From Stenotrophomonas sp. 278 (GTDB lineage Bacteria; Pseudomonadota; Gammaproteobacteria; Xanthomonadales; Xanthomonadaceae): DNA of 52,375 nucleotides. Below, piece by piece: positions 25,451 through 35,946 of the stretch; position 1 is the first letter of the stretch, and every line of letters starts with the position of its first letter. The notes below the pieces were generated by a model, which did no database searches, was not told the origin of the DNA, and worked only from the letters and a program-made list of their open reading frames with translations. The position numbers were made by a program, and so were the translations under genes. The stretch spans positions 1-52,375 of the forward strand of contig NZ_RHPP01000013.1 in assembly GCF_003935715.1 (NCBI RefSeq). The letters are read 5' to 3'.

Positions 25451-26470
25451 TCAGGCCGCTGCGCGGCGATGTTCTTCGTACCACACGGCCGCGCCGAGCA
25501 CGCCCAGTTCACCGTGCTCCACCCGCCATACCGGCACCTGCTCCAGCACCGGGCGCATCACGCCCTTGGCCAGGAACCGGTCACGGAAGCGGCCGTCATG
25601 GAGGAACCGCGCCACGTGCGCGGAAATGCCGCCGGCCAGATACACCGACCGCGCGCCAAAGCTGACCGCAAGGTCACCGGCCAGGCTGCCCAACCAGCCG
25701 CAGAACACTTCCAGCGTTTCCACCGCCACGGCATCCTCGCCATCCAGGGCCGCGCTGATCAGTGATTCCGGCGTCGTCCACTGCACCGCCGTACCACGCA
25801 GCACGCACAGCGCCGGATAGAGATTCATCAGACCGGTGCCGGACAGCACCCGCTCGTTGTCCACGTGCTCCCAGCGCTGCAGCAGCTGCTGCAGCACCTG
25901 TAGTTCCAGTGCATTCCCCGCCCCCAGCGCGGCGTGCCCCGCCTCGCTGGCCAGCACCGCGCGCGAGCCCGCTTCAAAGCGCAGCGCCGCACCCAGGCCG
26001 GTGCCTGCGCCCAGCACCAGGGCGGGCCAGCCGCTCGCCTGCGGTGCGTCCGGCGTGAGTGTCACGCACGCCTGCACATCCACGAACGGAATCGCGTAGG
26101 CCACCGCTTCGAAATCGTTGATCAGTTCCAGCGTTACCAGCTGCGCGTCGCGGCGGGTGCCCTGCACAGACACCGGCCACGGCAGGTTGGTGTTGACCAG
26201 GTCATCTCCCTTGAGCACGCCGGCGATGGCGACCACGGCCACCGCCGGAGCCTGCGCAAGGCTGCTGCGGAAATCGGCCAGGATCGCGGCGAGGCTGGCG
26301 TGCTCGGCGCAGGCGTAACGGCGCAGCGTGGTAATGCGCGGCGGCTGGCCCGGCGCAACGTCGGCCAGCGCGACGCGCGCGTAGGTGCCGCCAACGTCGG
26401 CCACGATCAGGGTGTCAGCAGGAGCGGAGCGATGCAGCGCCGGAGAGGGGAACGGGGTCGCAGCGCTCAC
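25451..26470 (-). CDS. glk: glucokinase (Glk family)
   Basis: A Glk-family (PF02685-type) kinase of about 339 residues that should phosphorylate glucose at C6. It shows the ATP-binding VADVGGTYARVAL, LINDFEAVAYAI with the catalytic Asp, VLGAGTGLGAAL and a SEAGHAALG segment. The start is uncertain: the frame opens with TTG at 26521 (356 residues), while the GTG at 26470 has AAGG 7 bases upstream and still includes the whole conserved part, so I use 26470. It is 54 bp upstream of the glycosylasparaginase gene on the same strand, so probably one operon with it and cutC. Confidence 0.87.
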   Translation of the reverse strand: MSAATPFPSPALHRSAPADTLIVADVGGTYARVALADVAPGQPPRITTLRRYACAEHASLAAILADFRSSLAQAPAVAVVAIAGVLKGDDLVNTNLPWPVSVQGTRRDAQLVTLELINDFEAVAYAIPFVDVQACVTLTPDAPQASGWPALVLGAGTGLGAALRFEAGSRAVLASEAGHAALGAGNALELQVLQQLLQRWEHVDNERVLSGTGLMNLYPALCVLRGTAVQWTTPESLISAALDGEDAVAVETLEVFCGWLGSLAGDLAVSFGARSVYLAGGISAHVARFLHDGRFRDRFLAKGVMRPVLEQVPVWRVEHGELGVLGAAVWYEEHRRAAA

Positions 26471-26581
26471 GCACGGGCCTTGGGAAGAAAACGATGCATT
26501 GAAGGGATTTTCGTTGATCAATGGGCGCTTGGAAACCGATGCTTTCCGTACCCGGGCGTATGTGTGCCGTAGAGCCGGGCG

Positions 26582-28183
26582 TCAGGGCCTGGCCACCTGC
26601 AAACGGTAGCTGGTGCTGGCGGTCGCGGTCGATCCATCGGCCTGCGCCGCCCGCACCTCCACCTTGTGCTCGCCGGCGGCAAGGTCGGTCGGCAGCGCAC
26701 CGCGCCACAGGTGCGGCGAGGCGGTGGCTTCCGGCGAGCGGTCGAAGCCACGCAGCTTTTCAGCCGTGTCGTCTGCGACGTTCTCCACGAGCAGGCGCGG
26801 GTCCGGCTGTTCCACGCGCTTCATCGGCTGCCACGCGCCGCCATCCACGCGGTATTCCACCACCGTGTCGTGCTGGCCCATGAAAACGTTGGCATACACG
26901 CCCCAGGCCGGGTATGCGCCCTTGCGCAGCACTTTCGGTGCATGCACGGCGATCTGGTAGTCATCCGGCGCGCGCGCCACGTAATAGCGCAACGCATACT
27001 CACCCGCCGGCTTCACGCTCAGCACCGCGTAGCCGTTGGGGGTGCCGTCGCTCATGGTGGCATCAGGAATGCCGCTGCTGTCCTTCACACCGGACCAGAA
27101 CGCACCGCAGGCTGCGCCCACGTTGTACTCATGCAGAGGCTTCTCGCCCTGCCAGCCCTCGGCCGCACCGTGGTAGTAGTGCTGCTGGGTGTGGTTGTGG
27201 CCGCTGAGCACCAGCACATGCGGGAAGTCCTTCAACAGCGCGAACAGCTTGGTTCGGTCGGCGTGGCGGAAGGTCTCCCGGCCCGGCGCGGCATCGAACA
27301 GCGGGATGTGCATGCCCAGCACCAGCAGGCGGTCACGCGGCAGCGCTTTCAGATAATTGGCCAGGAAGGTGAACTGGTCCGGACGCAGCCCGCCGATGTA
27401 CTTCGGCTTGCCGTTCGGGTCATAGACCACATCGTCCAGGAACACGAAGCTGGCCCCGCCCTCTTCCACCGCATAGGTGTCCGGGCCGTACACGGCGCGC
27501 CAGCTGTCCAGCGAGTGCTGGTCAGTGGTCGCGTCAAAGTCCAGGTCATGGTTGCCCGGCACATGGAACCACGGCACCTGCAACTGCGCGGTGGCCTTGT
27601 TGAGCTCCGGATAAAGGCTGAGATCGTCATTGACGATATCGCCCAGCGTGGTGCCCAGCCGCGCCTTGTGCTTGCCGATGATCGGCTCGACGATGGCGCG
27701 CTGGTAATAGCCCACTTCCTGCCGGGTAGCCGTCTGCGAATCGGTGAACACCAACATGTCGAAACCGTCGCGCGCACCGTCGGCGTCCTTCAACGGCTCC
27801 AGCGCGAAGTCCCAGTTGCGGACGTTGCTGCCGGTGGCGGCAATGCCGTCGTACTTCAGCCTGGGAGAGCCCTGCGGTACGTAGTGGCGCCAGAAGCCCG
27901 GCATGCCATCGGCGCGCGCGGGGAAGCGGAACTCATCCGGCTTGATCACGAAAACGGTCTGGCCGTCGCGCACCGGCAGGCTGTAGCTGCCATCAGCCGC
28001 CGTACGCACAATCACTTCGCCATTGGACACCTGCACCCCTGCCAGTGCCGGGTCGGTGGGGCCACGCCCGGGCTTGCCGTCGCGCTCCTGGTAGACCTTG
28101 CCGGTGACGGTGGCCTCGCTGGCGGCCCAGACCGGTGCGGAAATCAACAGCAAACAGGCCAGCCAGGCGGTCTTGCAGGTCAT
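26582..28183 (-). CDS. exported calcineurin-like phosphoesterase with N- and C-terminal beta domains
   Basis: A 533-residue protein with a Sec signal peptide (MTCKTAWLACLLLISAPVWA). After an N-terminal beta-sandwich-like domain (~25-140) comes a metallophosphoesterase core with TDSQTA, GDIVNDD, PGNHDLDFD and the two-His GHNHTQQH motif, then a C-terminal domain (~400-533). This three-part layout matches calcineurin-like phosphoesterases of Bacteroidetes and Xanthomonadaceae. The substrate is unknown; the position beside glucokinase and glycosylasparaginase suggests removal of phosphate from periplasmic sugar or glycan phosphates. Start 28183 is set by the signal peptide. Its stop abuts a half REP element (GTAG at 26569). 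Confidence 0.85.
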   Translation of the reverse strand: MTCKTAWLACLLLISAPVWAASEATVTGKVYQERDGKPGRGPTDPALAGVQVSNGEVIVRTAADGSYSLPVRDGQTVFVIKPDEFRFPARADGMPGFWRHYVPQGSPRLKYDGIAATGSNVRNWDFALEPLKDADGARDGFDMLVFTDSQTATRQEVGYYQRAIVEPIIGKHKARLGTTLGDIVNDDLSLYPELNKATAQLQVPWFHVPGNHDLDFDATTDQHSLDSWRAVYGPDTYAVEEGGASFVFLDDVVYDPNGKPKYIGGLRPDQFTFLANYLKALPRDRLLVLGMHIPLFDAAPGRETFRHADRTKLFALLKDFPHVLVLSGHNHTQQHYYHGAAEGWQGEKPLHEYNVGAACGAFWSGVKDSSGIPDATMSDGTPNGYAVLSVKPAGEYALRYYVARAPDDYQIAVHAPKVLRKGAYPAWGVYANVFMGQHDTVVEYRVDGGAWQPMKRVEQPDPRLLVENVADDTAEKLRGFDRSPEATASPHLWRGALPTDLAAGEHKVEVRAAQADGSTATASTSYRLQVARP

Positions 28184-28271
28184 CGGAGCGGTCCGTAATG
28201 AAAGGGAACTGTAAAGCCGCCTATCATCGCGCGGACCGCGTTGCACCAACGTTAAATGCGGACCTGGATTC

Positions 28272-28895
28272 TCAACGGGCGTGACGCTCCCGCAGCACCG
28301 CCACCGCGTCATCCAGCGACAGGCCTCGCGCGCGCAGCAGTACGATCAGGTGAAACAGCAGGTCGGCTGACTCGCCCAGCAACGCGGCATCGTCCTGCGC
28401 CACCCCGGCCAGTGCGGTTTCCACACCTTCCTCGCCCACTTTCTGCGCGATGCGGCGCACGCCGTCCTCGAACAGGCGCGTGGTGTAGCTCTTCTCCGGG
28501 CGCTGCTGCTCGCGTTGCTGGACCAGCGCATCCAGGCGGCCGAGAAAGTTGCCGGGGGCGCGCTCGAAGCAGCTCTCGGCACCGGTGTGACAGGTCGGTC
28601 CGGCCGGTCGGGCGGTCACCAGCAGGGTGTCATTATCGCAATCAACGCGCATCGCCAGCACGGTCAGTACGTTGCCGGAAGACTCGCCCTTGGTCCACAG
28701 ACGCTGCTTGCTGCGGCTGTAGAAGGTCATCTGCCCACTGGCCAGGGTGGCTGCCAGCGCGTCAGCGTTGGCATAACCCAGCATCAGCACGGCCAGCGTG
28801 TCGGCGTCCTGCACCACAACGGGCAGCAGGCCGTCCCCCTTGGACCAGTCAAGCTGCTCCAGCGCCTGCCGCGACGGCAGTACTTCAATAGACAT
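28272..28895 (-). CDS. hisI: bifunctional phosphoribosyl-AMP cyclohydrolase / phosphoribosyl-ATP diphosphatase
   Basis: A 207-residue HisIE fusion for steps 2 and 3 of histidine synthesis. The cyclohydrolase half has [20 protein letters not shown] and the metal-binding CDNDTLL and CHTG segments; the diphosphatase half has [12 protein letters not shown] and the helix bundle [13 protein letters not shown]. The start at 28895 (MSIEVLPSR) overlaps the hisF stop by 11 bp. Last gene of the his operon; no hairpin terminator is visible in the 88 bp before the phosphoesterase start. Confidence 0.95.
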   Translation of the reverse strand: MSIEVLPSRQALEQLDWSKGDGLLPVVVQDADTLAVLMLGYANADALAATLASGQMTFYSRSKQRLWTKGESSGNVLTVLAMRVDCDNDTLLVTARPAGPTCHTGAESCFERAPGNFLGRLDALVQQREQQRPEKSYTTRLFEDGVRRIAQKVGEEGVETALAGVAQDDAALLGESADLLFHLIVLLRARGLSLDDAVAVLRERHAR

Positions 28896-29661
28896 CACGA
28901 ACCTCGATCTGTTGCGCGCGCAGGAACTGCTTGAGCGCGGGAATGGCAATGGCCCCACTGTGGAACACGCTCGCGGCCAGCGCCCCGTCCACGTCGGCCT
29001 GGTCGAACACGTCGGCAAAGTGCTGCATCTGGCCGGCACCGCCCGAAGCGATCAGCGGCACATGGCAGACGGCGCGGGCCAGGGCCAACTGCTCGACGTC
29101 GTAGCCGCGGCGTACGCCGTCGCTGTCCATGCAGTTGAGCACGATCTCGCCCGCACCCCGGCGCTGCGCCTCGCGCACCCAGTCCAGGGTCCGCATCGGC
29201 ACCGCCTGCGTCTTGCTGGGATCACCAGTGAAGCGGCGCACCCGCCACTCTCCATCGGGCTCGCGCACCGAGTCGATGCCGACCACCACGCACTGCACGC
29301 CGAACTCGTCGGCGAGTTCGGTGATCAGCTCGGGGCGGCCGAGTGCCGGTGAGTTGATCGAGATCTTGTCAGCCCCCGCGAACAACACCCGGCGCGCGGT
29401 CTCGACGCTGTCAATGCCACCGGCCACGCAGAACGGAATATCGATCAGGCGTGCAATACGCTCGATCCAGTCCACGTCCACCGAGCGTGCCTCCGGGCTG
29501 GCTCCGATGTCGTAGAACACCAGCTCGTCCGCGCCCTGGTCGCGGTAGCGCTGGGCCAGCTCAGCGATGTCGCCCATGTCGACGTGGTCGCGGAAGCGTA
29601 CGCCCTTGACCACGCGGCCATCGCGCACATCCAGACAGGGGATGATGCGCCGGCTCAGCAT
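28885..29661 (-). CDS. hisF: imidazole glycerol phosphate synthase cyclase subunit HisF
   Basis: A 258-residue (beta/alpha)8 barrel. It shows [20 protein letters not shown] at the start, [19 protein letters not shown], and the ammonia-channel and catalytic Asp segments ([15 protein letters not shown]). With HisH it converts PRFAR and glutamine-derived ammonia into IGP and AICAR. The start at 29661 overlaps hisA by 7 bp and the stop overlaps hisI. Confidence 0.96.
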   Translation of the reverse strand: MLSRRIIPCLDVRDGRVVKGVRFRDHVDMGDIAELAQRYRDQGADELVFYDIGASPEARSVDVDWIERIARLIDIPFCVAGGIDSVETARRVLFAGADKISINSPALGRPELITELADEFGVQCVVVGIDSVREPDGEWRVRRFTGDPSKTQAVPMRTLDWVREAQRRGAGEIVLNCMDSDGVRRGYDVEQLALARAVCHVPLIASGGAGQMQHFADVFDQADVDGALAASVFHSGAIAIPALKQFLRAQQIEVRDVY

Positions 29662-30389
29662 GCCAGGGCCTCGCCCAGGTCCATGCGCTGTTCCAGCAGC
29701 GCCTTGCCCAGCACCGCGCCGGCACAACCGGCCGCGCGCGCGGCGGCCACATCCGCCACGTCACGCACGCCACCCGAGGCCTGCACCGCCACCCCGGGCA
29801 GGCGCGCGGTCAGGTGTCGGTACAGTGCCAGATTCGGACCAGCCAGCATGCCGTCGCGGGCGATATCGGTGCACAGCAGGTGGCGCAGGCCGGCGGCAGC
29901 GTAACGGTCGGCCAGCACATCCAGGGTCACCCCGGCGTTCTCGGTCCAGCCATGCACCGGCAGCTGCCACAGGCCTTGTTCGTCCTGGCGGGCGTCCAGC
30001 GCAATGGTGATCCGCTCCGGGCCGAACTCGCTCAGCCAGCCGATCACCTGTTCCGGTTCACGCACCGCCAACGACCCGACTACTACACGGCTCGCACCCG
30101 CGTCGAGCATACGTGCCACGTCGTCGCGGCCACGTACGCCGCCGCCGGTCTGTACCTGCAGGCCGGTGTTGGCGCGGATCGCACCCAGCAGCGGGGCCAG
30201 GGTGTAGCCGCCGGCACGGGCCGCATCCAGGTCCACCAGATGCATCCAGCTCGCCCCCTGCGCCTCGAACGCCTTTGCACGCGGCAGCGGGTCGTCGCCG
30301 TAGTGGGTTTCCTGGGCATAGTCGCCCTGGCGCAGGCGCACCACGCGGCCTTCGCGGATATCCAGCGCGGGGTAAACGGTGAAACTCAT
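29655..30389 (-). CDS. hisA: ProFAR isomerase HisA
   Basis: A 244-residue barrel for isomerisation of ProFAR to PRFAR. Visible are [37 protein letters not shown] and the [14 protein letters not shown] segment with the catalytic Asp. The ATG overlaps the hisH stop by 4 bp (ATGA arrangement), and the 3' end overlaps hisF by 7 bp. Confidence 0.96.
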   Translation of the reverse strand: MSFTVYPALDIREGRVVRLRQGDYAQETHYGDDPLPRAKAFEAQGASWMHLVDLDAARAGGYTLAPLLGAIRANTGLQVQTGGGVRGRDDVARMLDAGASRVVVGSLAVREPEQVIGWLSEFGPERITIALDARQDEQGLWQLPVHGWTENAGVTLDVLADRYAAAGLRHLLCTDIARDGMLAGPNLALYRHLTARLPGVAVQASGGVRDVADVAAARAAGCAGAVLGKALLEQRMDLGEALAC

Positions 30390-30988
30390 GCAGCAGTGCC
30401 CTCAAGAAAGTTGCGCAGCATCAGCGAACCGGTGTCGCCGGAGCGCTCGGGATGGAACTGGGCACCGAAGTAACGGCCCTGCTCCACCATCGCGGTGAAC
30501 AGGCCACCGTGGTCGCAGGCGGCCACGGTATGGGCGTTCAACGGCGCGGCATAGCTGTGCACGAAATAGGCGCTGGCGCGCTCGGGAATGCCGCGCAGAA
30601 GGATTGAAGGCTTCAGCGGCAGCAATCGGTTCCAGCCCATGTGCGGCACGCGGATCCCGGTAGCCGGCACCAGCTTGCGCACGGTGCCGGGAATCAACGC
30701 CAGCGTTTCCACGCCAGACTCTTCGGAGTGCTCGAACAGCAGCTGCATGCCCAGGCAGATACCCATCAGCGGTGCTTCCAAGCGCCGCAGTGGTTCCACC
30801 AGCCCTTGCTCATGCAGGCGTTGCATGGCCGGCCTGGCAGCACCCACACCGGGCAGGATCACCCGTTGCGCGCCTTCCAGCCCGGCCGCCGTGCGCACCA
30901 GCTGCACGCGCGCGCCCAGTCGCTCCAGTGCATAGCGCACCGAACCCAGATTGGCGCCACCGGCATCGATCAGTGCAACGTCGGTCAC
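30386..30988 (-). CDS. hisH: imidazole glycerol phosphate synthase glutaminase subunit HisH
   Basis: A 200-residue class I glutamine amidotransferase. The nucleophile Cys is in ICLGMQLLF; the His and Glu of the triad are in QFHPERSG. It supplies ammonia to HisF. The gene overlaps hisB and hisA by 4 bp each. Confidence 0.96.
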   Translation of the reverse strand: MTDVALIDAGGANLGSVRYALERLGARVQLVRTAAGLEGAQRVILPGVGAARPAMQRLHEQGLVEPLRRLEAPLMGICLGMQLLFEHSEESGVETLALIPGTVRKLVPATGIRVPHMGWNRLLPLKPSILLRGIPERASAYFVHSYAAPLNAHTVAACDHGGLFTAMVEQGRYFGAQFHPERSGDTGSLMLRNFLEGTAA

Positions 30989-32058
30989 AGCGCCCCCTTG
31001 GTGCTGGGCAGCGCCGTGCCCTGGCGCGGCAGCGCCTGGCGCAGTGCACGCGCCAGCGCCTTGAAGCAGGCTTCCACCTTGTGGTGGTCGTTGTCGCCGC
31101 GCACGCTAAGGTGCAGGTTCAGACCGGACGCATCGCACAGCGAGCGGAAGAAGTGCGGCACCAGTTCGGTCGGCATGTCGCCCACCCGCTCCCGCTTGAA
31201 CTCGCCTTCGAACACGAAGTACGGGCGGCCACTGAAATCCAGTGCCGCGCTGGCCAGGGTTTCGTCCATCGGCAGCGTGAAACCGTAGCGACCGATACCG
31301 CGCTTGTCGCCCAGCGCCTCGCGCAGTGCCTGGCCGAGCGCCAGACCGGTGTCTTCAATGGTGTGGTGTTCGTCGATGTGCAGGTCGCCCTCGGCCTGCA
31401 CGCTCAATGCAAAGCCCCCGTGCTTGCCGATCTGCTCCAGCATGTGATCGAAGAACGGCAGGCCGGTGTGCGTCTTGGGCTCGGCAGTGCGGTCCAGGTC
31501 CACGTCCACGCGGATGCGGGTTTCCTTGGTATTGCGCTGCACCGTTGCGCGACGCGGGGCGTCGGCCAGTTCGTGGGCAATGCCATTCCAGTCCCACTCG
31601 CCGCCGAACTGTTCGGTGCGCAGCTGGAAGCCGCGGATGTTCATGTTCTGCGCGAACTGGATGTCGGTGGGCCGGTCGCCCACCATTGCCGAGCGCGCCC
31701 AGTCGATGTTCCGGTCCTGCAGGTACGGCAGCATCATGCCGATACCCGGCTTGCGGGTCGGCGCGTTGTCGTGTGGCCAGGAGCCGTCAATCAGCACATC
31801 ACGGAACACGATGCCCTGGCTTTCGAAAATCTGCAGCATCAGGTTGTTGGGGCCATCAAAGGCCGCCTGCGGGTAGCCCTCGCTGCCCAGCCCGTCCTGA
31901 TTGCTGACAATCACGAACTGGTAGCCGGCGTCGCGCAGCTTGAGCATCGCCGGAATCACGTCGCGCACGAAGCGGATCTTGTCAAAGGCGTCGATCTGGA
32001 AATCGGCCGGTTCTTCAATCAGGGTACCGTCGCGATCGACGAACAGGATGGGGGTCAT
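30985..32058 (-). CDS. hisB: bifunctional histidinol-phosphatase / imidazoleglycerol-phosphate dehydratase
   Basis: A 357-residue HisB of the gammaproteobacterial fused type. The N-terminal HAD phosphatase has [12 protein letters not shown]; the C-terminal dehydratase has [34 protein letters not shown] and [11 protein letters not shown], with the metal-binding His pairs. It catalyses IGP dehydration and histidinol-phosphate dephosphorylation. 4-bp overlaps with hisC and hisH. Confidence 0.97.
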   Translation of the reverse strand: MTPILFVDRDGTLIEEPADFQIDAFDKIRFVRDVIPAMLKLRDAGYQFVIVSNQDGLGSEGYPQAAFDGPNNLMLQIFESQGIVFRDVLIDGSWPHDNAPTRKPGIGMMLPYLQDRNIDWARSAMVGDRPTDIQFAQNMNIRGFQLRTEQFGGEWDWNGIAHELADAPRRATVQRNTKETRIRVDVDLDRTAEPKTHTGLPFFDHMLEQIGKHGGFALSVQAEGDLHIDEHHTIEDTGLALGQALREALGDKRGIGRYGFTLPMDETLASAALDFSGRPYFVFEGEFKRERVGDMPTELVPHFFRSLCDASGLNLHLSVRGDNDHHKVEACFKALARALRQALPRQGTALPSTKGAL

Positions 32059-33143
32059 GCGGCGGCCCTCGCGGCGGTCAGTACCTGCAGCACACGGTCG
32101 TTCTCGTCCGGGCTGCCCACGGTGATGCGCAGGGCGTCGCCCAGCTGCGGCGCGGCGCGCTGATCCCGCACCACCACCCCGGCGGCGAGCAGTGCGTCGA
32201 AAGCGGCGTGGGCGTCGTTGAAGCGGACCAGCAGGTAATTACCCTGCGACGCGTAGACCCGGCGCACACCGGGCGCGTTCTGCAGCGCCTGCTGCAGGCG
32301 GGCGCGCTCGGCCTTGATTTCGGTTACGCGCGTGGCAGTCACCTGCAGCGCTGCCGGGTCAAGCGCCGCCAGCGCAAGTGCACTGCATGGAGCCGGCACC
32401 GGGTAAGGAGCCTGGCAGCGGCGCAGCAGCTGGATCAGTTCCGGCGCGGCAATCAGCGAGCCGATGCGGGCGGCGGCCAGCGCGTGCGCCTTGGACAGCG
32501 TACGCAGCACGGCAAGATTGTCGTAGCGGTCCAGCAGGGTCACTGCAGATGCCTGCTCGGCGTATTCGCCGTAGGCCTCATCTACTACCACCACCGCCCT
32601 GCCCCGCAGCGCGGTGGCCACGCGCTCGATCTCGGCCAGGGCGATGCTGCTGCCGGCCGGATTGGAGGGCGTACACAGGAACACCAGTTTGGCCTTGCCC
32701 GACAGTGCGGTGGCAATGATGGTGTCGATGTCGGCGTTGAGCCCACCCTCGCTGTCCACCAGCGGCACCTCCAGCAGCGGCGCATTCTGCAGACGCGCGC
32801 ACACCGCGTACATGCCGAACACCGGCGGCGTAACCAGCACCGCATCTCGGCCGGGCTCGCACAGGGCGCGTACCAGCAGGTCAATCGCCTCATCGCTGCC
32901 GCGCCCGATCAGCAGCTGTTCGGGCGTGCAGCCGTACAGCGCGGCAAGCCGTGCGCGCAGCGACTCCGGCTGCGGTTCAGGATAGCGGCGTGCGCTGCCC
33001 TGCGGGTCGGCCGGGTTGGCCCAGGCCGACTCGTTGGCGTTGAGCCATACATCCCCCACCAGCGCACTGCTGCGCGCCGAGGAGTAACCCGCAAACGCGC
33101 GCAGATCTTCGCGCACCAGTGAAAGCACGGAAGAGGCGTTCAT
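32055..33143 (-). CDS. hisC: histidinol-phosphate aminotransferase HisC
   Basis: A 362-residue PLP aminotransferase (fold type I). It shows ANESAWANP at the N-terminus, [28 protein letters not shown] and [10 protein letters not shown], with the PLP Lys in [16 protein letters not shown]. It converts imidazole acetol phosphate to histidinol phosphate. 4-bp overlaps with hisD and hisB. Confidence 0.96.
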   Translation of the reverse strand: MNASSVLSLVREDLRAFAGYSSARSSALVGDVWLNANESAWANPADPQGSARRYPEPQPESLRARLAALYGCTPEQLLIGRGSDEAIDLLVRALCEPGRDAVLVTPPVFGMYAVCARLQNAPLLEVPLVDSEGGLNADIDTIIATALSGKAKLVFLCTPSNPAGSSIALAEIERVATALRGRAVVVVDEAYGEYAEQASAVTLLDRYDNLAVLRTLSKAHALAAARIGSLIAAPELIQLLRRCQAPYPVPAPCSALALAALDPAALQVTATRVTEIKAERARLQQALQNAPGVRRVYASQGNYLLVRFNDAHAAFDALLAAGVVVRDQRAAPQLGDALRITVGSPDENDRVLQVLTAARAAA

Positions 33144-34435
33144 GCCGCCGCCTCCATGCGCAGCGCCACCGCATTCTCGTGCGCATCCAGGCCTTCGGCG
33201 CGGGCCAGCACGCGGGCACTCTCGCCAATGCCGGCAATGCCCTGCACCGTGGCCTGCTGCACGCTGATCATGTTCTGGAAACTGGACACGCTGACGCCGC
33301 TGTAAGCGCGCGCGGCACCGGCCGTGGGCAGCACGTGGTTGGTACCACTGCAGTAGTCGCCCAGCGCTTCGGGCGTGTAGTCGCCCAGGAACACCGAGCC
33401 GGCGGCTTCGACCTGCGGCAACCAGTCTCGCGGCTCGCGCAGGGCCAGAATGAGATGTTCCGGTGCGTAGCGGTTGCTGATCTGGAACGCCTGAACCAGC
33501 GACTCGACCAGAATCAGGCGCGAACTGGCCAGCGCCTGCGCCGCGATATCGGCACGCGAAAGCTGGGCCAGCTGGGCCTGCACCTGTGTCTCCACCCTTT
33601 CCAGCAGCGCGGCATCGTCCGTGAGCAGCAACACCTGGGAATCCGGACCGTGCTCGGCCTGCGACAGCAGGTCGGCGGCAACGAAGGCCGGATTGGCGCC
33701 GGCATCGGCGATTACCAGCACTTCCGACGGGCCGGCCGGCATGTCAATGGCGGCGGCACCGTCCTGTGCGACCTGCTGCTTGGCTTCCGTCACGTAGCTG
33801 TTGCCTGGCCCGAACAGCTTGTCGCAGGCCGGCACGCTGTCGGTACCGTACGCCATGGCGGCAATCGCCTGCGCACCGCCGAGCTTGAACACCCGGTCCA
33901 CGCCGGTCAGGCGCGCGGCCACCAATACGGCGGGGTCGGCGGTGCCGTCCTTGCGCGGCGGCGTGCACAGCACCACTTCGCGGCAGCCGGCCAGCTGTGC
34001 CGGAACACCCAGCATCAAGGCGGTGGACGGCAGCGGCGCGCTGCCGGCAGGCACGTACAGCCCAACACGGCCAATCGCGCGCACCATGCGTTCGCAGCGA
34101 ACGCCCGGCGCAGTTTCCACCGCATAGCCCTGGCTCATGCCGGCCTTGTGGAAGACACGGATGCGTTCGGCGGCATCGATCATCGCCTGGCGCAGTTCGG
34201 CGGGCACGGCACGTTCGGCGGCGGCGAATTCTTCCTCGCTGACTTCAAAGCTGTCCGGTGCGATGCCGTCAAAGCGGAGGCTGATTTCGCGCAGCGCGGC
34301 GTCGCCGTCTTCGCGCACGGCGGCAATCAAGGCTGCAACCGATTCACGGGTGCGGGCAGCCACGGCCTGCACGGGACGCTGCAGGGCGTCAGCCTGGGCA
34401 GCGGCATCGAGTTGATTCCATTGCAGTTGGTTCAT
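33140..34435 (-). CDS. hisD: histidinol dehydrogenase HisD
   Basis: A 431-residue zinc enzyme for the last two oxidations, histidinol to histidine. Typical segments include [68 protein letters not shown] and the C-terminal [10 protein letters not shown] zinc/substrate site. Start 34435 (MNQLQWNQL) overlaps the hisG stop by 4 bp; the longer frame from 34528 lies in hisG. Confidence 0.96.
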   Translation of the reverse strand: MNQLQWNQLDAAAQADALQRPVQAVAARTRESVAALIAAVREDGDAALREISLRFDGIAPDSFEVSEEEFAAAERAVPAELRQAMIDAAERIRVFHKAGMSQGYAVETAPGVRCERMVRAIGRVGLYVPAGSAPLPSTALMLGVPAQLAGCREVVLCTPPRKDGTADPAVLVAARLTGVDRVFKLGGAQAIAAMAYGTDSVPACDKLFGPGNSYVTEAKQQVAQDGAAAIDMPAGPSEVLVIADAGANPAFVAADLLSQAEHGPDSQVLLLTDDAALLERVETQVQAQLAQLSRADIAAQALASSRLILVESLVQAFQISNRYAPEHLILALREPRDWLPQVEAAGSVFLGDYTPEALGDYCSGTNHVLPTAGAARAYSGVSVSSFQNMISVQQATVQGIAGIGESARVLARAEGLDAHENAVALRMEAAA

Positions 34436-35343
34436 GCCAGCGACCGCTCCACGCTGAGTACCTTCAGGCCCTGCGCGCCGGCGCGTTCCAGTTCTTCCAG
34501 GCGCTGCCAGGTCAGTGCGCCGTGGCACATGGTCTGCAGGCGCAGGTGGCCGCCATCGTCGGGCAGCTGTTCCAGCGGGTCGGCGTCCGGCAGCAGTCGG
34601 CTCAGTTCGCTCACGCGTTCGGCAGCGGCGCGGAACATCAGCAGCTTGCTGTCCTGTTGCTTGACCACGCCATCCAGGCGGCGCAGCAGCATGGCCATCA
34701 GGCCGGCGCGGGCGTCGTCGGGGGTGCGCACTGGTCCGGCCAGCACGGCTTCGCTTTCCAGCAGGGTTTCGACCGGCTTGAGCTGGTTGGCCGCCAAGGT
34801 CGCTCCGCTGGAGACCAGGTCGCAGATCAGGTCGGCGGTGCCCAGGCGCGGGGCGATCTCGACCGAGCCGGACAATTCCACGACCTGGGCGTCAACGCCC
34901 TGCGCGGCAAGCCAGTCAGTGAGGATGGCGGGATAGCTGGTAGCGATGCGCTTGCCCGCCAGTTGCTGCACGCCCTGCCAGTCCCATTCCTCAGGCACGG
35001 CGAGCATCAGCCGGCACTGGCCGAAGTTGAGCCCGCGCAGCGCCTGGTAGGTATCAGGCAGGCCGATCTGGCGGCGCGCGGCGGCCTGTTCGTCCAGTTC
35101 ATTGCGGCCGACGATGCCGAAGTCGCAGACGCCATCGGCGATCAGGCCGGGAATGTCGTCGTCGCGGACCAGCAGCAGGTCTACCGGCAGCGATTCGCCA
35201 TAGCAGAACAGCTTGTCGCGGCTCTGCCGCCAGCTCAGCCCGCAGGCGGTAAGCAGGCTGCGGGCAGGTTCGGCCAGCCGCCCGCTCTTCTGGATGGCGA
35301 TACGCAGCCGGTCGCGGGCCGGGGCGTTCTGGGTTGCACTCAT
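34432..35343 (-). CDS. hisG: ATP phosphoribosyltransferase HisG, long form
   Basis: A 303-residue HisG, the committed step of histidine synthesis (ATP + PRPP). [19 protein letters not shown] and [16 protein letters not shown] are clear. The length and C-terminal segment from residue ~225 indicate the long form carrying a regulatory domain for histidine feedback, as opposed to the short form needing HisZ. The start at 35343 is 11 bp after the regulator stop, so regulator and his genes form one operon. Confidence 0.95.
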   Translation of the reverse strand: MSATQNAPARDRLRIAIQKSGRLAEPARSLLTACGLSWRQSRDKLFCYGESLPVDLLLVRDDDIPGLIADGVCDFGIVGRNELDEQAAARRQIGLPDTYQALRGLNFGQCRLMLAVPEEWDWQGVQQLAGKRIATSYPAILTDWLAAQGVDAQVVELSGSVEIAPRLGTADLICDLVSSGATLAANQLKPVETLLESEAVLAGPVRTPDDARAGLMAMLLRRLDGVVKQQDSKLLMFRAAAERVSELSRLLPDADPLEQLPDDGGHLRLQTMCHGALTWQRLEELERAGAQGLKVLSVERSLA

Positions 35344-35354
35344 GGGGGAGGTCT

Positions 35355-35675
35355 CTACTCGGATTCGGGGGTGGCAGTCGTGACGGCGATGGCGGCGGCA
35401 TAGCCGCGATGCCCATGCTCGAGCGAACGGGCGACACGCCCGGTGGTGGTCACGCTGACACCGGTCAATTCATGGATTTCGCGATACGGCACGCCCTGCT
35501 GAAGCAGCGGCACCACCTTCCAGCGGTCAGCCAGCGCTTCCAGCTCGGCCGGGGTGCACAGGTCGCGCAGGAACGCGGTGACCTGTTCAGGTTCGGTCAG
35601 GCCAGCAAAGGCCCGCGCCAAGCACTCAAGGTCGGCCTGGGGGTCCTTCTGGCGGGGGTCGGGGCGTGTTTTCAT
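35355..35675 (-). CDS. hisR: TrpR/YerC-type repressor heading the his operon
   Basis: A 106-residue TrpR-superfamily protein. The helix-turn-helix lies around [20 protein letters not shown], preceded by [20 protein letters not shown] as in YerC/YecD and TrpR. The start at 35675 (MKTRPDPR) is 7 bp from a perfect palindrome (35682-35705) and there is no Shine-Dalgarno sequence. A TrpR-family regulator at the head of his genes in Xanthomonadales has been proposed by comparative genomics as a histidine-responsive repressor; autoregulation here is inferred from the operator position. The symbol follows that use. Confidence 0.85.
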   Translation of the reverse strand: MKTRPDPRQKDPQADLECLARAFAGLTEPEQVTAFLRDLCTPAELEALADRWKVVPLLQQGVPYREIHELTGVSVTTTGRVARSLEHGHRGYAAAIAVTTATPESE

Positions 35676-35681
35676 CGTATC

Positions 35682-35705
35682 AATGTAATAGCGTGCTATT
35701 ACATT
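35682..35705. promoter_or_regulatory. palindromic operator of the his operon regulator
   Basis: Two perfect 11-bp arms AATGTAATAGC and GCTATTACATT around a 2-bp centre GT. Read on the minus strand it overlaps a candidate -10 (TATTAC) with TTGCGC 16 bp upstream, so a bound repressor would block transcription of hisR-hisGDCBHAFI. Confidence 0.85.
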
Positions 35706-35714
35706 AGCGCAATT

Positions 35715-35780
35715 TGGGCCCCATGCCAAATCTTCGCGGCATCCATGCCGCTCACGCCCCCTCCGGCCCACCCCGACCCG
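35715..35780. repeat. partial inverted-repeat element, copy C
   Basis: It contains GCGGCATCCATGCCGC and TCACGCCCCCTCCGGCCCAC, matching the right half of copies A and B, and lacks the left GGGACGGGCG part. It directly precedes the second copy of the ~130-bp module. Confidence 0.65.
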
Positions 35781-35782
35781 CC

Positions 35783-35915
35783 CCGACAGTGCGTCGGTGG
35801 CCATTGAAGGTCAAAAAGCACATGGTCCTGGTAGCGTCGGTCGACAGACGACGGCCGTGGCACCCCCAACATCCGGTAACGCATGACCCCGGATCGACAC
35901 CGCCGTTGATTCGGC
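35783..35915. repeat. dispersed ~130-bp module, copy 2
   Basis: Same order of blocks as 23528-23659: GACAGTGCGTCGGTGGCCA, TGGTAGCGTCGGTCGACAGA, AACATCCGGTAACGCATGAC, CCGCCGTTGATTCGGCA. Found between the his operon regulator and hisS. Confidence 0.8.
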
Positions 35916-35946
35916 ATTTCCCATGGCCACCGACCACCTGTCGAAG

